NCBI RefSeq assembly: GCF_030532265.1
Contig: NZ_JAUNLM010000004.1
Location: forward strand, 1,255-41,979
Source of the DNA: Clostridium sp.
GTDB taxonomy: Bacteria; Bacillota; Clostridia; Clostridiales; Clostridiaceae
Length of the DNA stretch: 40,725 nt
Reading direction: 5' to 3'
Below are positions 23,144 to 33,240 of this stretch, in pieces (position 1 is the first letter of the stretch; each line of letters begins with the position of its first letter). The position numbers and the translations under genes were made by a program. The notes beneath the pieces are model-generated. The model worked only from the letters and a program-made list of their open reading frames with translations, made no database searches and was not told where the DNA came from.

Positions 23144-24394
23144 ATGTATCAGTATAATAAAAAGAAAAATCAAAACAACAAAAAGGTTATCTACATAATG
23201 TTAGGTACTCTTTTTGTTGTTTGTTTATGTTTAGGGAGTTTTTATTTAGGGAATTTATTTGCTACTAAGGGATTAGTTCTTGCAACTACTAATTCAAAGG
23301 TTGATAAAGAGCTTAAGGAATTTAATAACGTTAAGGAATATAAAGAATTATTTAAAGTTAGAGATGCATTAATAAAGAATTACGATGGAGAAATTAATGA
23401 TAGCATAGCCGCAGAAGGAGCGATAAAGGGAATGGTTAATTCTCTTGGAGATCCTTATACAATTTATATGAATAAAGATGAATATAAAAAGTTTAAAGAA
23501 CAAAACTCAGGGGAATATATGGGGATTGGGGTGTATGTTGGTGTTAAAAATGACAAGGTTACAGTTATATCACCAATTGAAGATTCTCCAGCATATAAAG
23601 CGGGAATAAAAAGTGATGATGTTATTGTTGCTGTAAATGGACAGCAAGTAGGTAATGATGTAGATAAGGCTACTTCATTAATTACAGGAAAGGAAAAAGA
23701 AGAAATAACTTTAACTATAAAGAGAGCTGGTAAAGATACATTTGATGTTAAAGTAAAAAGAGATGTTATAAAAACTGATTCTGTAAAAGGTGAAATGATA
23801 GAAAAAAATATTGGTTATATTCAAATAAAATCATTTAATGCAAATGTTACAGAAGATTTTAAGAAAGAAATAGAAGATTTAAAATCAAAGGGTATGAAAG
23901 GATTAATATTAGATTTAAGGGGAAATCCAGGTGGCTATCTTAAGGAAGCGGTTGGGGTTGCATCACAATTCATACCAAAGGGAAAATTAATAACGTATAC
24001 GGTAGATAAATATGATAATAGGTCAGAAGAATTATCAAAGGGTGGTATAGCAGAAGGAATGCCATTAGTTGTACTTGTTGATAAAGGAAGTGCCAGTGCA
24101 TCAGAAGTTGTTACAGGAGCTTTAAGAGATTATAATGTTGCTACAATTATAGGAACTAACACATTTGGTAAGGGGATAGTTCAAGCACCAGTAGAATTTA
24201 AGGATGGAAGTGCACTTAAAGTTACTATATCAAAGTATTACACACCAAATGGAGAAAACATTCATAAAAAAGGAATAAAACCAGATATTAATGTAGAGTT
24301 ATCTAAGGATGTATTAGGAAAACAATATAATAGAAGTTTAGATAATCAATTTAAAAAAGCATTAGAGATTATAAATCAAAAGGTAAGTAAGTAG
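23144..24394 (+). CDS. S41 family C-terminal processing protease (CtpA/CtpB-like)
   Basis: This is 416 aa from the ATG at 23144; a GTG at 23138 would lie too close to AAAGGATG. A short basic N-terminus and one membrane span (about 15-38) anchor it with the protease outside. A PDZ domain (about 115-195, with MGIGVYVG and SPAYKAGIKSDDVIVAVNG) gates the active site. The S41 domain has Ser318 (in GSASASE), Lys343 (in FGKGIVQ) and Gln347, matching the Ser-Lys-Gln spacing of B. subtilis CtpB. CtpB cleaves SpoIVFA in sporulation. Here the neighbours ftsEX and a MinJ-like gene are the same as in B. subtilis. A second PDZ protein gene follows 8 bp later. Confidence 0.94.
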   Translation: MYQYNKKKNQNNKKVIYIMLGTLFVVCLCLGSFYLGNLFATKGLVLATTNSKVDKELKEFNNVKEYKELFKVRDALIKNYDGEINDSIAAEGAIKGMVNSLGDPYTIYMNKDEYKKFKEQNSGEYMGIGVYVGVKNDKVTVISPIEDSPAYKAGIKSDDVIVAVNGQQVGNDVDKATSLITGKEKEEITLTIKRAGKDTFDVKVKRDVIKTDSVKGEMIEKNIGYIQIKSFNANVTEDFKKEIEDLKSKGMKGLILDLRGNPGGYLKEAVGVASQFIPKGKLITYTVDKYDNRSEELSKGGIAEGMPLVVLVDKGSASASEVVTGALRDYNVATIIGTNTFGKGIVQAPVEFKDGSALKVTISKYYTPNGENIHKKGIKPDINVELSKDVLGKQYNRSLDNQFKKALEIINQKVSK

Positions 24395-24402
24395 GAGGAA
24401 AG

Positions 24403-25668
24403 ATGGACTTAATTTTAAACGCAATAAAATCAGTAGCATATATTTTTATAGATCCATTATTTATAATATTTTTAATTGCTATGTCCTTTGTGTTTTATGT
24501 AAAAAATAAAAAATTAGCTTTTATGCAAAGAATGATTATAGGGGAGAATATTAATTCTCCCTTAGAATTAACTTTATCTCAAATAACATTAGGAATAATT
24601 GCAGGCTTTCTTGCAAGTATATTAATAAGCATTTTAGGAATAACGTTTAAAGAGGGGTCAGGTATAGAGTTAATATTTAGTTTGACTATTTTATCTATAT
24701 TTTTTAGAGGAAGAGCAATTAAACTTCCTTACTTAGCATTTATTTTTGGAGCTTTAAGTATAGTGTTTACATATTTTAAAATTGGGGGAAGTGATATTAA
24801 TTTATTTAGAATAAATATTACTTCTTTAATAGCACTTATAGGAGTTATATACATATTAAAAGGTTTTTTAATTATATTTGATGGTAGCAAAGGATCAATG
24901 GCAGTATTCTCTAAAAAAGAAGAAAAAATAATTGGAGGATATGTATTGAGTAGAAATTGGATGTTGCCAGTTGCAATATTTATAGCATTAAAATTGAGTG
25001 GAGATAGTGCCACAACATCAGACGTTATAAATACTCCATCATGGTGGCCTTTATTAAACTCAAGTAGTATACTTGAATTAATAAAAGTTTCAGTTTTAGT
25101 AATGGTTCCTTTTTTTACTTTAATAAATTATAGTGCAACTACTTTTACTAAAACTAAAAAAGAAAAAAGTAGATTAAGCGGAATATATACAATTTTATAT
25201 GGAATTATAATTATTTTAATTTCAATATTAACAAAGTTTGGACTGGCTATGGAAGTATTAGCAATAGCACTAACCCCTATAATATATGAATTTATATTTA
25301 GGTTTGAAAGAAAAATGGAAGATAAAAGAGAACCTATATTTTTTAGTGATGACGCAGGAATATGTGTTTTAGATGTAATTCCTTTTTCAAGAGGATATAA
25401 TGTTGGAATTAAAGCTGGAGATAAAATAATAAGATTAAATGGTAATAAAGTATTAAATGAAAAAGAAATATATGCATCAATTACTAATAATTATATGAGT
25501 GTGGAATTAGAATTAATAGATTTATGTGGAAATAATAAAAAAGTAATGTTTGAAAAAGGAAAAATGCCAGGAATATTACTTGTACCAAAATCTATAGATG
25601 AAAATAAGAAAATTAATTTAACGAAAGAAAAAATATTAGAAATGGTTAAAAAGTTAAAGAATAAATAA
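24403..25668 (+). CDS. Polytopic membrane protein with C-terminal PDZ domain, MinJ-like
   Basis: This is 421 aa. The first about 300 residues hold roughly eight membrane spans. A PDZ-like domain follows (about 312-390: ICVLDVIPFSRGYNVGIKAG, then DKIIRLNGNKVLNEKEIYAS), ending in a basic tail. Layout and position match B. subtilis MinJ (YvjD), which lies near ctpB and uvrB and links MinC/D to DivIVA at poles and septa. Sequence similarity to MinJ cannot be measured here, so the name is by architecture and synteny. GGAGGAAAG precedes the ATG, 8 bp after the ctp stop, so the two are co-translated. A PDZ-mediated link to the protease is possible. Confidence 0.75.
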   Translation: MDLILNAIKSVAYIFIDPLFIIFLIAMSFVFYVKNKKLAFMQRMIIGENINSPLELTLSQITLGIIAGFLASILISILGITFKEGSGIELIFSLTILSIFFRGRAIKLPYLAFIFGALSIVFTYFKIGGSDINLFRINITSLIALIGVIYILKGFLIIFDGSKGSMAVFSKKEEKIIGGYVLSRNWMLPVAIFIALKLSGDSATTSDVINTPSWWPLLNSSSILELIKVSVLVMVPFFTLINYSATTFTKTKKEKSRLSGIYTILYGIIIILISILTKFGLAMEVLAIALTPIIYEFIFRFERKMEDKREPIFFSDDAGICVLDVIPFSRGYNVGIKAGDKIIRLNGNKVLNEKEIYASITNNYMSVELELIDLCGNNKKVMFEKGKMPGILLVPKSIDENKKINLTKEKILEMVKKLKNK

Positions 25669-25688
25669 ATTTGAGATGAGGTGAAGTT

Positions 25689-27662
25689 ATGGGTGAATTT
25701 AAAATAAAATCAAAGTTTAAGCCTATGGGAGATCAACCAAAAGCTATAGATAAGTTAGTTAAATCTATTAATGAGGGAAATGAATTTCAAACTCTTTTAG
25801 GTGTTACAGGTTCAGGTAAAACTTTCACTATGGCAAATATAATAGAAAGAGTTCAAAAACCTACAATAGTGTTAGCACATAATAAAACATTGGCAGCACA
25901 ACTTTGTTCAGAGTTTAAGGAGTTTTTTCCAGATAGTATAGTTGAATATTTTGTTTCTTATTATGACTATTATCAGCCAGAAGCTTATGTACCTCAAACA
26001 GATACATTTATTGAAAAAGATGCATCTATAAATGATGAAATAGATAAGCTTAGACACTCAGCAACATCAGCATTATTTGAAAGAAAAGATGTAATAATAG
26101 TTGCTTCAGTATCTTGCATATATGGATTAGGTAATCCAGATGAGTATAAAAAGCTTACAATAAGTCTTAGACAAGGTATGATAAAAGATAGAGATGAAGT
26201 AATAAAGAAACTTATTGAAATCCAATATGAAAGAAATGATGTTGATTTTTCTAGAGGAACATTTAGAGTTAGAGGAGATTCTTTAGATATTATTCCAGCA
26301 TCATCTTCAAGCAAAGGAATAAGAGTAGAATTCTTTGGTGATGAGATTGATAGAATTAGGGAGTTTGATGTTCTTACAGGAAAAATTTTAGGAGAAAGAA
26401 ATCATGCGCAAATTTATCCAGCATCTCACTTTGCTGCATCAAAAGAAGTTTTAGATAGGTCAATAAATAGAATAGAAGAAGAACTTGAAGACAGGCTTAA
26501 AGAGCTTAATTCACAAGATAAGTTGCTTGAAGCTCAAAGGCTTAGACAAAGAACTAATTTTGATATAGAAATGATAAGAGAAATGGGATATTGTAGTGGG
26601 ATAGAAAATTATTCAAGAATACTAGATGGAAGAGCGCCAGGAACTCCACCAAAAACATTGTTAGACTATTTTCCAAAAGATGATTACTTAATGTTTATTG
26701 ATGAAAGTCATGTGACGCTTCCTCAAGTTAGAGCTATGTATGCTGGAGATAGATCAAGAAAAGATTCGCTAGTTGAATATGGATTTAGACTTCCATGTGC
26801 ATATGATAATAGACCATTAAAATTTGAGGAGTTTGAAAAGAAAATAAATCAAGTTGTGTTTGTTAGTGCTACACCTGCAAAATATGAAGAAGAACATTCA
26901 AAGGTTGTGGCAGAACAAATAATAAGACCTACAGGACTTTTGGATCCTGAAATTGTTATTAAACCAGTAAATGGACAAATAGATGATTTGTATAGTGAAA
27001 TAATAAGTACAACAAAGAGAGGTTTTAGAACCTTAATAACAACATTAACTAAAAAAATGGCAGAAGACTTAACTAAGTATTTAATAGAACTTGGTGTAAA
27101 AACAACTTATATGCATTCAGATATAGATACAATTGAAAGAATGAAAATAATAAGAGATTTAAGACTTGGAAAATATGATGTTTTAGTTGGAATAAACCTT
27201 TTAAGAGAGGGACTTGATATTCCTGAAGTTGCTTTAGTTGCAATTTTAGATGCTGATAAAGAAGGATTCTTAAGATCAGAGACTTCACTTATTCAAACAA
27301 TAGGAAGAGCAGCTAGAAATTCAGAAAGTAAAGTAATAATGTATGCAGATACAATAACAGGTTCAATGGATAGGGCTATTAAAGAAACAGAAAGAAGAAG
27401 AGAAATACAAAAGGAATACAATAAAGAGCATAATATAGTTCCAAAGACAATAATAAAGGATGTAAGGGAAGTAATAGAAGCTACTAAAGTGGCTGAAGAA
27501 GAAACTAAGTATGAAATAGAACATCAACCTAAAAATATGACTAAGAAAGAAAGAGAAGATTTAATTAAGAAATATACAGATGAAATGATGGATGCTTCTA
27601 AAAATCTTCAGTTTGAAAGAGCTGCTGAACTTAGAGATATGATAAATAAACTTAAAAAATAA
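25689..27662 (+). CDS. uvrB: Excinuclease ABC subunit B
   Basis: This 657-aa damage-verifying helicase-like subunit of nucleotide excision repair starts after GATGAGGTGAA at the ATG at 25689. It has Walker A GVTGSGKT (38-45) and the beta-hairpin region with [20 protein letters not shown] that clamps one DNA strand. The DESH box is in [12 protein letters not shown] and motif VI is QTIGRAARN. The C-terminal UVR motif (about 622-657, [20 protein letters not shown]) binds UvrC. UvrA loads it on damage and UvrC then cuts. It follows the MinJ-like gene by 20 bp and has no promoter of its own that I can see, so it is probably transcribed with ctp and that gene. Confidence 0.98.
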   Translation: MGEFKIKSKFKPMGDQPKAIDKLVKSINEGNEFQTLLGVTGSGKTFTMANIIERVQKPTIVLAHNKTLAAQLCSEFKEFFPDSIVEYFVSYYDYYQPEAYVPQTDTFIEKDASINDEIDKLRHSATSALFERKDVIIVASVSCIYGLGNPDEYKKLTISLRQGMIKDRDEVIKKLIEIQYERNDVDFSRGTFRVRGDSLDIIPASSSSKGIRVEFFGDEIDRIREFDVLTGKILGERNHAQIYPASHFAASKEVLDRSINRIEEELEDRLKELNSQDKLLEAQRLRQRTNFDIEMIREMGYCSGIENYSRILDGRAPGTPPKTLLDYFPKDDYLMFIDESHVTLPQVRAMYAGDRSRKDSLVEYGFRLPCAYDNRPLKFEEFEKKINQVVFVSATPAKYEEEHSKVVAEQIIRPTGLLDPEIVIKPVNGQIDDLYSEIISTTKRGFRTLITTLTKKMAEDLTKYLIELGVKTTYMHSDIDTIERMKIIRDLRLGKYDVLVGINLLREGLDIPEVALVAILDADKEGFLRSETSLIQTIGRAARNSESKVIMYADTITGSMDRAIKETERRREIQKEYNKEHNIVPKTIIKDVREVIEATKVAEEETKYEIEHQPKNMTKKEREDLIKKYTDEMMDASKNLQFERAAELRDMINKLKK

Positions 27663-27668
27663 TAAAAA

Positions 27669-27707
27669 GCTAATCGGTATTTTAAAGATTATCGGTTAGC
27701 TTTTTTA
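27669..27707 (+). terminator. Intrinsic terminator after uvrB
   Basis: GCTAATCGGT (27669-27678) pairs with ATCGGTTAGC (27691-27700) including GU pairs, flanked by A5 and T6. Confidence 0.8.
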
Positions 27708-27855
27708 TTTATAAGATAGACCAAATTTATAAATTATTAAAGGAAAATAATTAAATAACAGAAGTGTTTTAATAAAAAAAGTGAAAGAAATATAACAGAA
27801 TATAATTAAATAATATGATAAAATTATTTTGTATATAATTTAGGAGGCGTTAATT

Positions 27856-28302
27856 ATGAAAGATGAAAGATTACTTAGAATAAAAGAAACAGCTGAAAAA
27901 TATTACAGAGATGGACAACTGTTCTGTTCAGAATCTATAGTTAAAACTTTAAAAGATGAATTTATGCCAGAGTTAAGTGATGACGTAATAAAATTTGCAT
28001 CAGGATTTCCAGTAGGAATAGGGAGAGCTGGATGTACATGTGGAGCTTTAACAGGTGCTGTAATGGCTATAGGAATGATATTTGGTAGAAATGAACTAGG
28101 TGGAGAAGAGGTAAATAAGACTTTAGAACTATCAAAAGAATTACATGATAGATTTAGAGAAGCAAATAAGCTAACTTGCTGTAGTGTGTTAACAAAAGGT
28201 ATGGTTATGGGTTCAAAAGAACACAAAGATCAATGTGTAAGATTTACAGGAGAAATGGCAGAGGCTGCTGCTGAAATAATAATAAGAGAAAAAAATTTAT
28301 AA
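27856..28302 (+). CDS. C_GCAxxG_C_C family protein (putative redox protein)
   Basis: This 148-aa soluble protein has the cysteine pattern that names the family: Cys24 in LFCSES, then GRAGCTCGALTGAVMAIG with Cys60 and Cys62, Cys108-Cys109 in KLTCCS, and Cys127 in DQCVRF. Such spaced cysteines suggest metal or iron-sulphur binding or thiol redox chemistry; the function is unknown. In several Clostridia related genes are near redox or transport genes, but here it is alone between uvrB and uvrA. It has its own ribosome site (TAGGAGG) and a perfect terminator, so it is a separate unit inserted between the two repair genes. Confidence 0.88.
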   Translation: MKDERLLRIKETAEKYYRDGQLFCSESIVKTLKDEFMPELSDDVIKFASGFPVGIGRAGCTCGALTGAVMAIGMIFGRNELGGEEVNKTLELSKELHDRFREANKLTCCSVLTKGMVMGSKEHKDQCVRFTGEMAEAAAEIIIREKNL

Positions 28303-28326
28303 TAAAGAGTTTATACATAAATGAAA

Positions 28327-28369
28327 TAAAAGCTAAACAATATAATATTATATTGTTTAGCTTTTTTTA
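28327..28369 (+). terminator. Perfect palindromic terminator after the C_GCAxxG_C_C gene
   Basis: A perfect palindrome at 28331-28362 (arm AGCTAAACAATATAAT) is flanked by A runs and followed by T7. Confidence 0.87.
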
Positions 28370-28432
28370 TTCAAATAAAGTATATAATTATTAAATAATA
28401 TTAATTATTAAAGAACTGAATGAATGGTATAA

Positions 28433-28461
28433 TTGACAATAAAGAGAGATAAATTTAAAAT
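28433..28461 (+). promoter_or_regulatory. Sigma-A promoter of uvrA
   Basis: A perfect TTGACA (28433-28438), a 17-bp spacer and TAAAAT (28456-28461). The transcript would start near 28468. Confidence 0.7.
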
Positions 28462-28470
28462 TAATAATGA

Positions 28471-28482
28471 GAATATATGTTC
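28471..28482 (+). promoter_or_regulatory. LexA (SOS) box-like operator before uvrA
   Basis: GAATATATGTTC differs by one base from the Firmicute LexA palindrome GAAC-N4-GTTC and is followed by G, as in the CGAAC...GTTCG form. It lies at about +3 to +15 of the predicted start, the right place for repression. uvrA is an SOS gene in Bacillus. Confidence 0.5.
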
Positions 28483-28543
28483 GTGTATTTAATTATAAAC
28501 TTAAGTTAAAAATAGATTTATAAGTTAAAAGAGAGGTAGTTAT

Positions 28544-31369
28544 ATGAAAGATAAAATTATAATAAAAGGAGCTAAAGTACATAATTTAAAAAATGTTAGT
28601 TTAGAAATACCTAGAGATAAGTTAATTGTATTTACTGGACTTTCAGGTTCAGGTAAATCATCATTAGCTTTTGATACATTATATGCTGAAGGTCAAAGAA
28701 GATATGTGGAATCTCTTTCAGCTTATGCAAGACAGTTTTTAGGTCAAATGAATAAACCAGATGTTGAAAATATCGAAGGATTATCACCAGCTATATCAAT
28801 AGACCAAAAAACAACAAGTAAAAATCCTAGGTCAACAGTTGGAACTATAACAGAAATATATGATTATTTAAGATTGCTTTACGCAAGAGTAGGAATTCCA
28901 CATTGCCCAAAGTGTGGAAAAGTAATAAGCAAACAATCTGTAGATCAAATAATTGATAAAGTTATGGCGTTAGAAGAGAGAACAAAAGTTCAAATTTTAG
29001 CACCAGTTATAAGAGGTAGAAAAGGAGCTCATGAAAAATTATTAGAAAATATAAAGAAAAATGGTTTTATAAGAGCAAGAATAGATGGTGAGGTATATGA
29101 CCTTACGGAAGATGAAGTAAAATTAGAAAAGAATAAAAAACATAATATAGAAGCAATTGTAGATAGATTAATAATAAAAGAAGGAATAGAAAAAAGGTTA
29201 ACTGATTCAATAGAAACGGCATTAAAGCTTGGAGAAGGATTAGTTATTATTAATGAGATAGGTGGAGAAGATACTCTTTATAGTGAAAATTTTGCTTGTC
29301 CTGATTGTAATATAAGTATTGAGGAATTAGCACCTAGAATGTTTTCTTTTAATTCACCTTTTGGTAAATGTGATTATTGTGATGGACTTGGTTCATTAAT
29401 TGAAATAGATGAAAATTTAATAATACCAAATAAAGATTTAAGTATAATGGAAGGTGCCATAGCTTGTTGGGGTGAAGGTAGACTAAAAGAAGATTCATGG
29501 ACATTTGCCTTTTTAAAAGCTTTAAGCAAAGAATATAACTTTGATTTAAATACACCAATAAAAGATTTATCAAATGAAGTTGTTAAAGTATTGTTATATG
29601 GAACAGAGGGTAAAAGATTAAAGGTTGATTATGTTAAAGATGGTGTAAAAGCAACATATAATTCTGTATGGGAAGGTGAAATAAATGCCCTTCAAAGAAG
29701 ATATAGAGAAACAAATTCAGATTTAATAAAAGGTGAAATAGAACAATACATGAGTAATAAACATTGTCCAAAATGTAAGGGGGCAAGACTTTCAAAGGAA
29801 GCATTATCTGTAACTGTTGGTGATAAAAATATTTATGAATTTACTCAAATGTCTATAAAAGATGAATTAGATTTTATAAAATCTATAAAATTTTCAGAAA
29901 AAAATAAAATAATAAGCGAGCAAATATTAAAAGAAATTATTAGTAGATTAGAATTTTTAGTTAATGTAGGATTGGATTATTTAAATCTTTCAAGAAATTC
30001 AGGTACATTATCAGGTGGAGAGTCTCAAAGAATAAGACTTGCTACACAAATAGGTTCAGCCCTTATGGGTGTTTTATATATTTTGGATGAACCAAGTATA
30101 GGACTTCATCAAAGAGATAATGATAGACTTATAGGAACACTAAAACATTTAAGAGATGTTGGTAATACAGTAATAGTTGTAGAACATGATGAAGATACAA
30201 TGAGAGCGGCTGATTACATTGTTGATATTGGTCCAAGAGCTGGAGAGCATGGTGGAGAAATTGTTGCGGCAGGTACATTAGAAGAAATAGAGAAAAATGA
30301 TAACTCAATAACTGCTCAATATTTAATAGGAAAGAAAAAAATAGAAGTTCCAAATGAAAGAAGAAAAGGTAATGGAAATAAAATTACTGTAGTTAAAGCT
30401 AAAGAAAATAATCTAAAAAATGTAACGGTAGACTTTCCACTTGGAGTATTGACTATGGTAACTGGAGTATCAGGTTCAGGAAAGAGTACATTAGTTAATG
30501 AAATTCTTTATAAAGGATTAAATAAATTAGTTAATAAGAGTAAAAATTCAGTTGGAAATCATAAAGAAATTAAAGGTTTTGAAAATATAGATAAGATAAT
30601 AGATATAGATCAAAGTCCTATAGGAAGAACACCACGTTCAAATCCAGCCACTTATACAGGTACTTTTGATATAATAAGAGAATTATTTTCGCAAACACCA
30701 GAAGCAAAAATGCGTGGATATAAACCAGGAAGGTTTAGCTTTAATGTAAAGGGTGGAAGATGTGAAGCTTGCTCAGGAGATGGAATTATAAAAATTGAAA
30801 TGCAATTTTTATCTGATGTATATGTACCTTGTGAAGTTTGTAAAGGAAAGAGATATAATAGAGAAACTTTAGAGGTTAAATATAAAGGTAAAAATATAGA
30901 TGATGTTCTTAATATGACAGTAGAAGAAGCGTTAGAATTTTTTGAGCATATACCAAGAATAAAAAATAAGCTTCAAACATTATATGATGTAGGACTTGGT
31001 TATATAAGACTTGGTCAACCATCAACACAATTATCAGGTGGAGAAGCACAAAGAATAAAGCTGGCATTTGAACTTTCAAAGAGAAGTACAGGAAAAACTT
31101 TATATATATTAGATGAACCAACAACAGGTCTTCATATAGACGATGTTAATAGATTAGTTGGAATACTACAAAGGTTAGTTGATTCAGGAAATTCAGTTAT
31201 TGTTATAGAACACAATTTAGATATGATAAAATGTGCTGATTATATAATAGATTTAGGACCAGAAGGTGGAGATAAAGGTGGTACCATCTTGGGAACAGGA
31301 ACACCTGAAGAAATATGTAACATAAAAGATTCATATACTGGCCAATATTTACGTAAGATATTAAAGTAA
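28544..31369 (+). CDS. uvrA: Excinuclease ABC subunit A
   Basis: This 941-aa protein, normal for UvrA, has two ABC ATPase modules that find DNA damage and load UvrB. The first Walker A is GLSGSGKSS (about 33-41), with a zinc pair starting [10 protein letters not shown] and the damage-binding insert. The second zinc module holds [20 protein letters not shown] and CDYCDG. Signature [19 protein letters not shown] follows, then [12 protein letters not shown]. The C-terminal half repeats this with GVSGSGKST, the zinc finger [20 protein letters not shown] ending [16 protein letters not shown] and DEPTTGLH. It has its own promoter with a LexA-box-like site. The ATG at 28544 follows AGAGAGG. Confidence 0.98.
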   Translation: MKDKIIIKGAKVHNLKNVSLEIPRDKLIVFTGLSGSGKSSLAFDTLYAEGQRRYVESLSAYARQFLGQMNKPDVENIEGLSPAISIDQKTTSKNPRSTVGTITEIYDYLRLLYARVGIPHCPKCGKVISKQSVDQIIDKVMALEERTKVQILAPVIRGRKGAHEKLLENIKKNGFIRARIDGEVYDLTEDEVKLEKNKKHNIEAIVDRLIIKEGIEKRLTDSIETALKLGEGLVIINEIGGEDTLYSENFACPDCNISIEELAPRMFSFNSPFGKCDYCDGLGSLIEIDENLIIPNKDLSIMEGAIACWGEGRLKEDSWTFAFLKALSKEYNFDLNTPIKDLSNEVVKVLLYGTEGKRLKVDYVKDGVKATYNSVWEGEINALQRRYRETNSDLIKGEIEQYMSNKHCPKCKGARLSKEALSVTVGDKNIYEFTQMSIKDELDFIKSIKFSEKNKIISEQILKEIISRLEFLVNVGLDYLNLSRNSGTLSGGESQRIRLATQIGSALMGVLYILDEPSIGLHQRDNDRLIGTLKHLRDVGNTVIVVEHDEDTMRAADYIVDIGPRAGEHGGEIVAAGTLEEIEKNDNSITAQYLIGKKKIEVPNERRKGNGNKITVVKAKENNLKNVTVDFPLGVLTMVTGVSGSGKSTLVNEILYKGLNKLVNKSKNSVGNHKEIKGFENIDKIIDIDQSPIGRTPRSNPATYTGTFDIIRELFSQTPEAKMRGYKPGRFSFNVKGGRCEACSGDGIIKIEMQFLSDVYVPCEVCKGKRYNRETLEVKYKGKNIDDVLNMTVEEALEFFEHIPRIKNKLQTLYDVGLGYIRLGQPSTQLSGGEAQRIKLAFELSKRSTGKTLYILDEPTTGLHIDDVNRLVGILQRLVDSGNSVIVIEHNLDMIKCADYIIDLGPEGGDKGGTILGTGTPEEICNIKDSYTGQYLRKILK

Positions 31370-31385
31370 AATAAAATTATGAAAT

Positions 31386-31430
31386 AATTAGCTAGGTTTT
31401 AAGATATTTTACTTAAATACCTAGTTAATT
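31386..31430 (+). terminator. Possible weak terminator after uvrA
   Basis: AATTAGCTAGGT (31386-31397) pairs with ACCTAGTTAATT (31419-31430) with one GU pair. The following sequence is AT-rich but not a clean T run. Confidence 0.4.
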
Positions 31431-31525
31431 ATTATATAGTTTATTAATTGTAAGATAAATGTATGAATTTAATGGTATTTTGGTGTATAATCAAAAAGAT
31501 AAAGTATTTTTTTTGAGGTGAAAAG

Positions 31526-31999
31526 ATGGATTTTTCAAAATTTATTGCAGGTGTATTTGGAATAATTTTTATAGTAATATTATATTTCATAATTGTATAC
31601 GCCTTAAAAATAATGGCTAAAGATGTTAAAAGCGGTGGAAATCCAAGTACTGCCAATAAAAAAGCTAGCAATAGAAGACCTATACCTAATAAAAAGAGAT
31701 ATCTAGGTATAGAAATAGTAAAGGCTGGTGAAAATACATCGCTAAAAGTTGGGTCGGTAGTCCCTATAAGAGATTTAGCCACAATAGGTAGAAGAAGTAA
31801 CAATACCATAGTGTTAACTGATAAATATGTATCAGGAAACCATGCTAGAATAATGGCAAAAAATAATGTACTTATTTTAGAAGATTTAAATAGTACTAAT
31901 GGAACATATTTAAATGGTGAAAAAATAAATGGTAAGGTTAAGTTATTTCCAAAAGATCAAATTGCTATAGGAACAGCTATATTCAAGGTTATTCCTTAG
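31526..31999 (+). CDS. Membrane-anchored FHA domain protein
   Basis: This is 157 aa. One membrane span lies at residues about 7-29, then comes a basic linker with many Lys, Asn and Arg. The FHA domain occupies about 75-155: IGRRSNNTIVLTD, SGNHARIM and LEDLNSTNGTYLNGEKI carry the phosphothreonine-binding residues (Arg89, Ser104, His106, Asn125). FHA domains bind phosphorylated threonines, so this protein should recruit a Ser/Thr-kinase target to the membrane. GAGGTGAAAAG precedes the ATG. The stop is 19 bp before the SEDS gene. FHA-rodA-pbp order is well known in Actinobacteria, where kinases PknA/B control wall growth. No kinase gene is seen in this window. Confidence 0.93.
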   Translation: MDFSKFIAGVFGIIFIVILYFIIVYALKIMAKDVKSGGNPSTANKKASNRRPIPNKKRYLGIEIVKAGENTSLKVGSVVPIRDLATIGRRSNNTIVLTDKYVSGNHARIMAKNNVLILEDLNSTNGTYLNGEKINGKVKLFPKDQIAIGTAIFKVIP

Positions 32000-32018
32000 A
32001 TAGTGGTGGGGTGATTAA

Positions 32019-33239
32019 ATGAAAAAAGACAATAAAGAAAGAATAATGCTTGGATTAACATATTTATTATGTATAGCTCTTTTTACTAACCTAGCACTTT
32101 TAAAAGCTCCTATAGATAAAGATGCATTATATTTAGGTGGAATATTATGTGTAGTTATATTTATTGCTAATTTGATTGTAAGAAAATTTTACCCAGAGGG
32201 AGATAAGTTTATTCTTACATTTTCGTGTATTTTAGTAGTTATAGGTATAGCTATGCTTTATAGGCTTGATCCAAAGGTTGCAGAAAAACAACTTATTTGG
32301 TTTTTAGCAAGTATAGTAGTATTTATTATAGTACTTAAAGCATTTCCTAACTTTAAAAATTTTGCTAAGTATAAAAATTTATACATGATTGGTGTAATAG
32401 TGTTTATGCCTATGGCACTTTTATTTGGTAAAGTAGTTTTTGGAGCTAAAAACTGGGTAATAATAGGTCCTATAAGCTTTCAACCTTCAGAGTTTGGTAA
32501 AATAGCATTGGTTTTGTATTTAGCAGCTGCTCTTAAGGAATATAAGGTTGGGGATAATTCAAAGGGGAACTTTAAAAATCTTATAAGACCAGGACTTGTA
32601 GTAATGTTTAGTTTAGGTTGTATGGTTCTTCAAAGAGATTTAGGGTCTGCACTTATTTTCTTTGGAATATCCGTAACTATGCTGTATATTGCAACAGGAA
32701 AGAAAAAGTATATATTTACATGTTTAGGACTTTCAGTAATAGGTTCAATTGGAGCATATAAATTTTTTGGACACGTAAGAGATAGAGTTTTAATATGGAA
32801 AAATCCATGGGAATATGCTCAAGATCAGGGATATCAAATAGTTCAAGGTCTATATGCTATTTCTTCAGGTGGAATGTTTGGATCAGGACTTGGAGAAGGG
32901 TATCCACAATATGTGCCAGTACATACAACAGACTATATCTTTGCGATAATATGTGAAGAACAGGGTATGATATTTGGTATAGGAATAATGATATTATATT
33001 TCTTATTATTTTATAGATGTATAAGAACAGCATTTGTAACTGATGATGAATTTTCACAATTAAGTGCAGTAGGATTTAGTGCTATGATAGTTTGTCAGGT
33101 ACTTGTTATTATTGGTGGAGTATTTGCAGTAATACCATTAACAGGTATAGCATTACCTCTTATTAGTTACGGTGGTTCATCAATATTAACAATGTTTTTT
33201 GCATTAGGAATATTACAGAAAATATCAGAGGAGGGCTAG
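32019..33239 (+). CDS. SEDS glycosyltransferase (FtsW/RodA/SpoVE family)
   Basis: This 406-aa multi-pass protein has about ten spans. SEDS marks include the conserved VFGAKNWVIIGPISFQPSEF segment (about 142-161), KIALVLYLAA and LVVMFSLGCMVLQRDLGSAL near residue 206, the catalytic-loop region. Later come NPWEYAQDQGYQIVQGLYAI, the extracellular VHTTDYIFAIICEEQG, and GIALPLISYGGSSILTMFFA. SEDS proteins polymerise glycan strands from lipid II outside the membrane, with a class B PBP as partner. The partner follows 1 bp after the stop. It is hard to tell FtsW, RodA and SpoVE apart by reading. Confidence 0.95.
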   Translation: MKKDNKERIMLGLTYLLCIALFTNLALLKAPIDKDALYLGGILCVVIFIANLIVRKFYPEGDKFILTFSCILVVIGIAMLYRLDPKVAEKQLIWFLASIVVFIIVLKAFPNFKNFAKYKNLYMIGVIVFMPMALLFGKVVFGAKNWVIIGPISFQPSEFGKIALVLYLAAALKEYKVGDNSKGNFKNLIRPGLVVMFSLGCMVLQRDLGSALIFFGISVTMLYIATGKKKYIFTCLGLSVIGSIGAYKFFGHVRDRVLIWKNPWEYAQDQGYQIVQGLYAISSGGMFGSGLGEGYPQYVPVHTTDYIFAIICEEQGMIFGIGIMILYFLLFYRCIRTAFVTDDEFSQLSAVGFSAMIVCQVLVIIGGVFAVIPLTGIALPLISYGGSSILTMFFALGILQKISEEG

Positions 33240-33240
33240 A

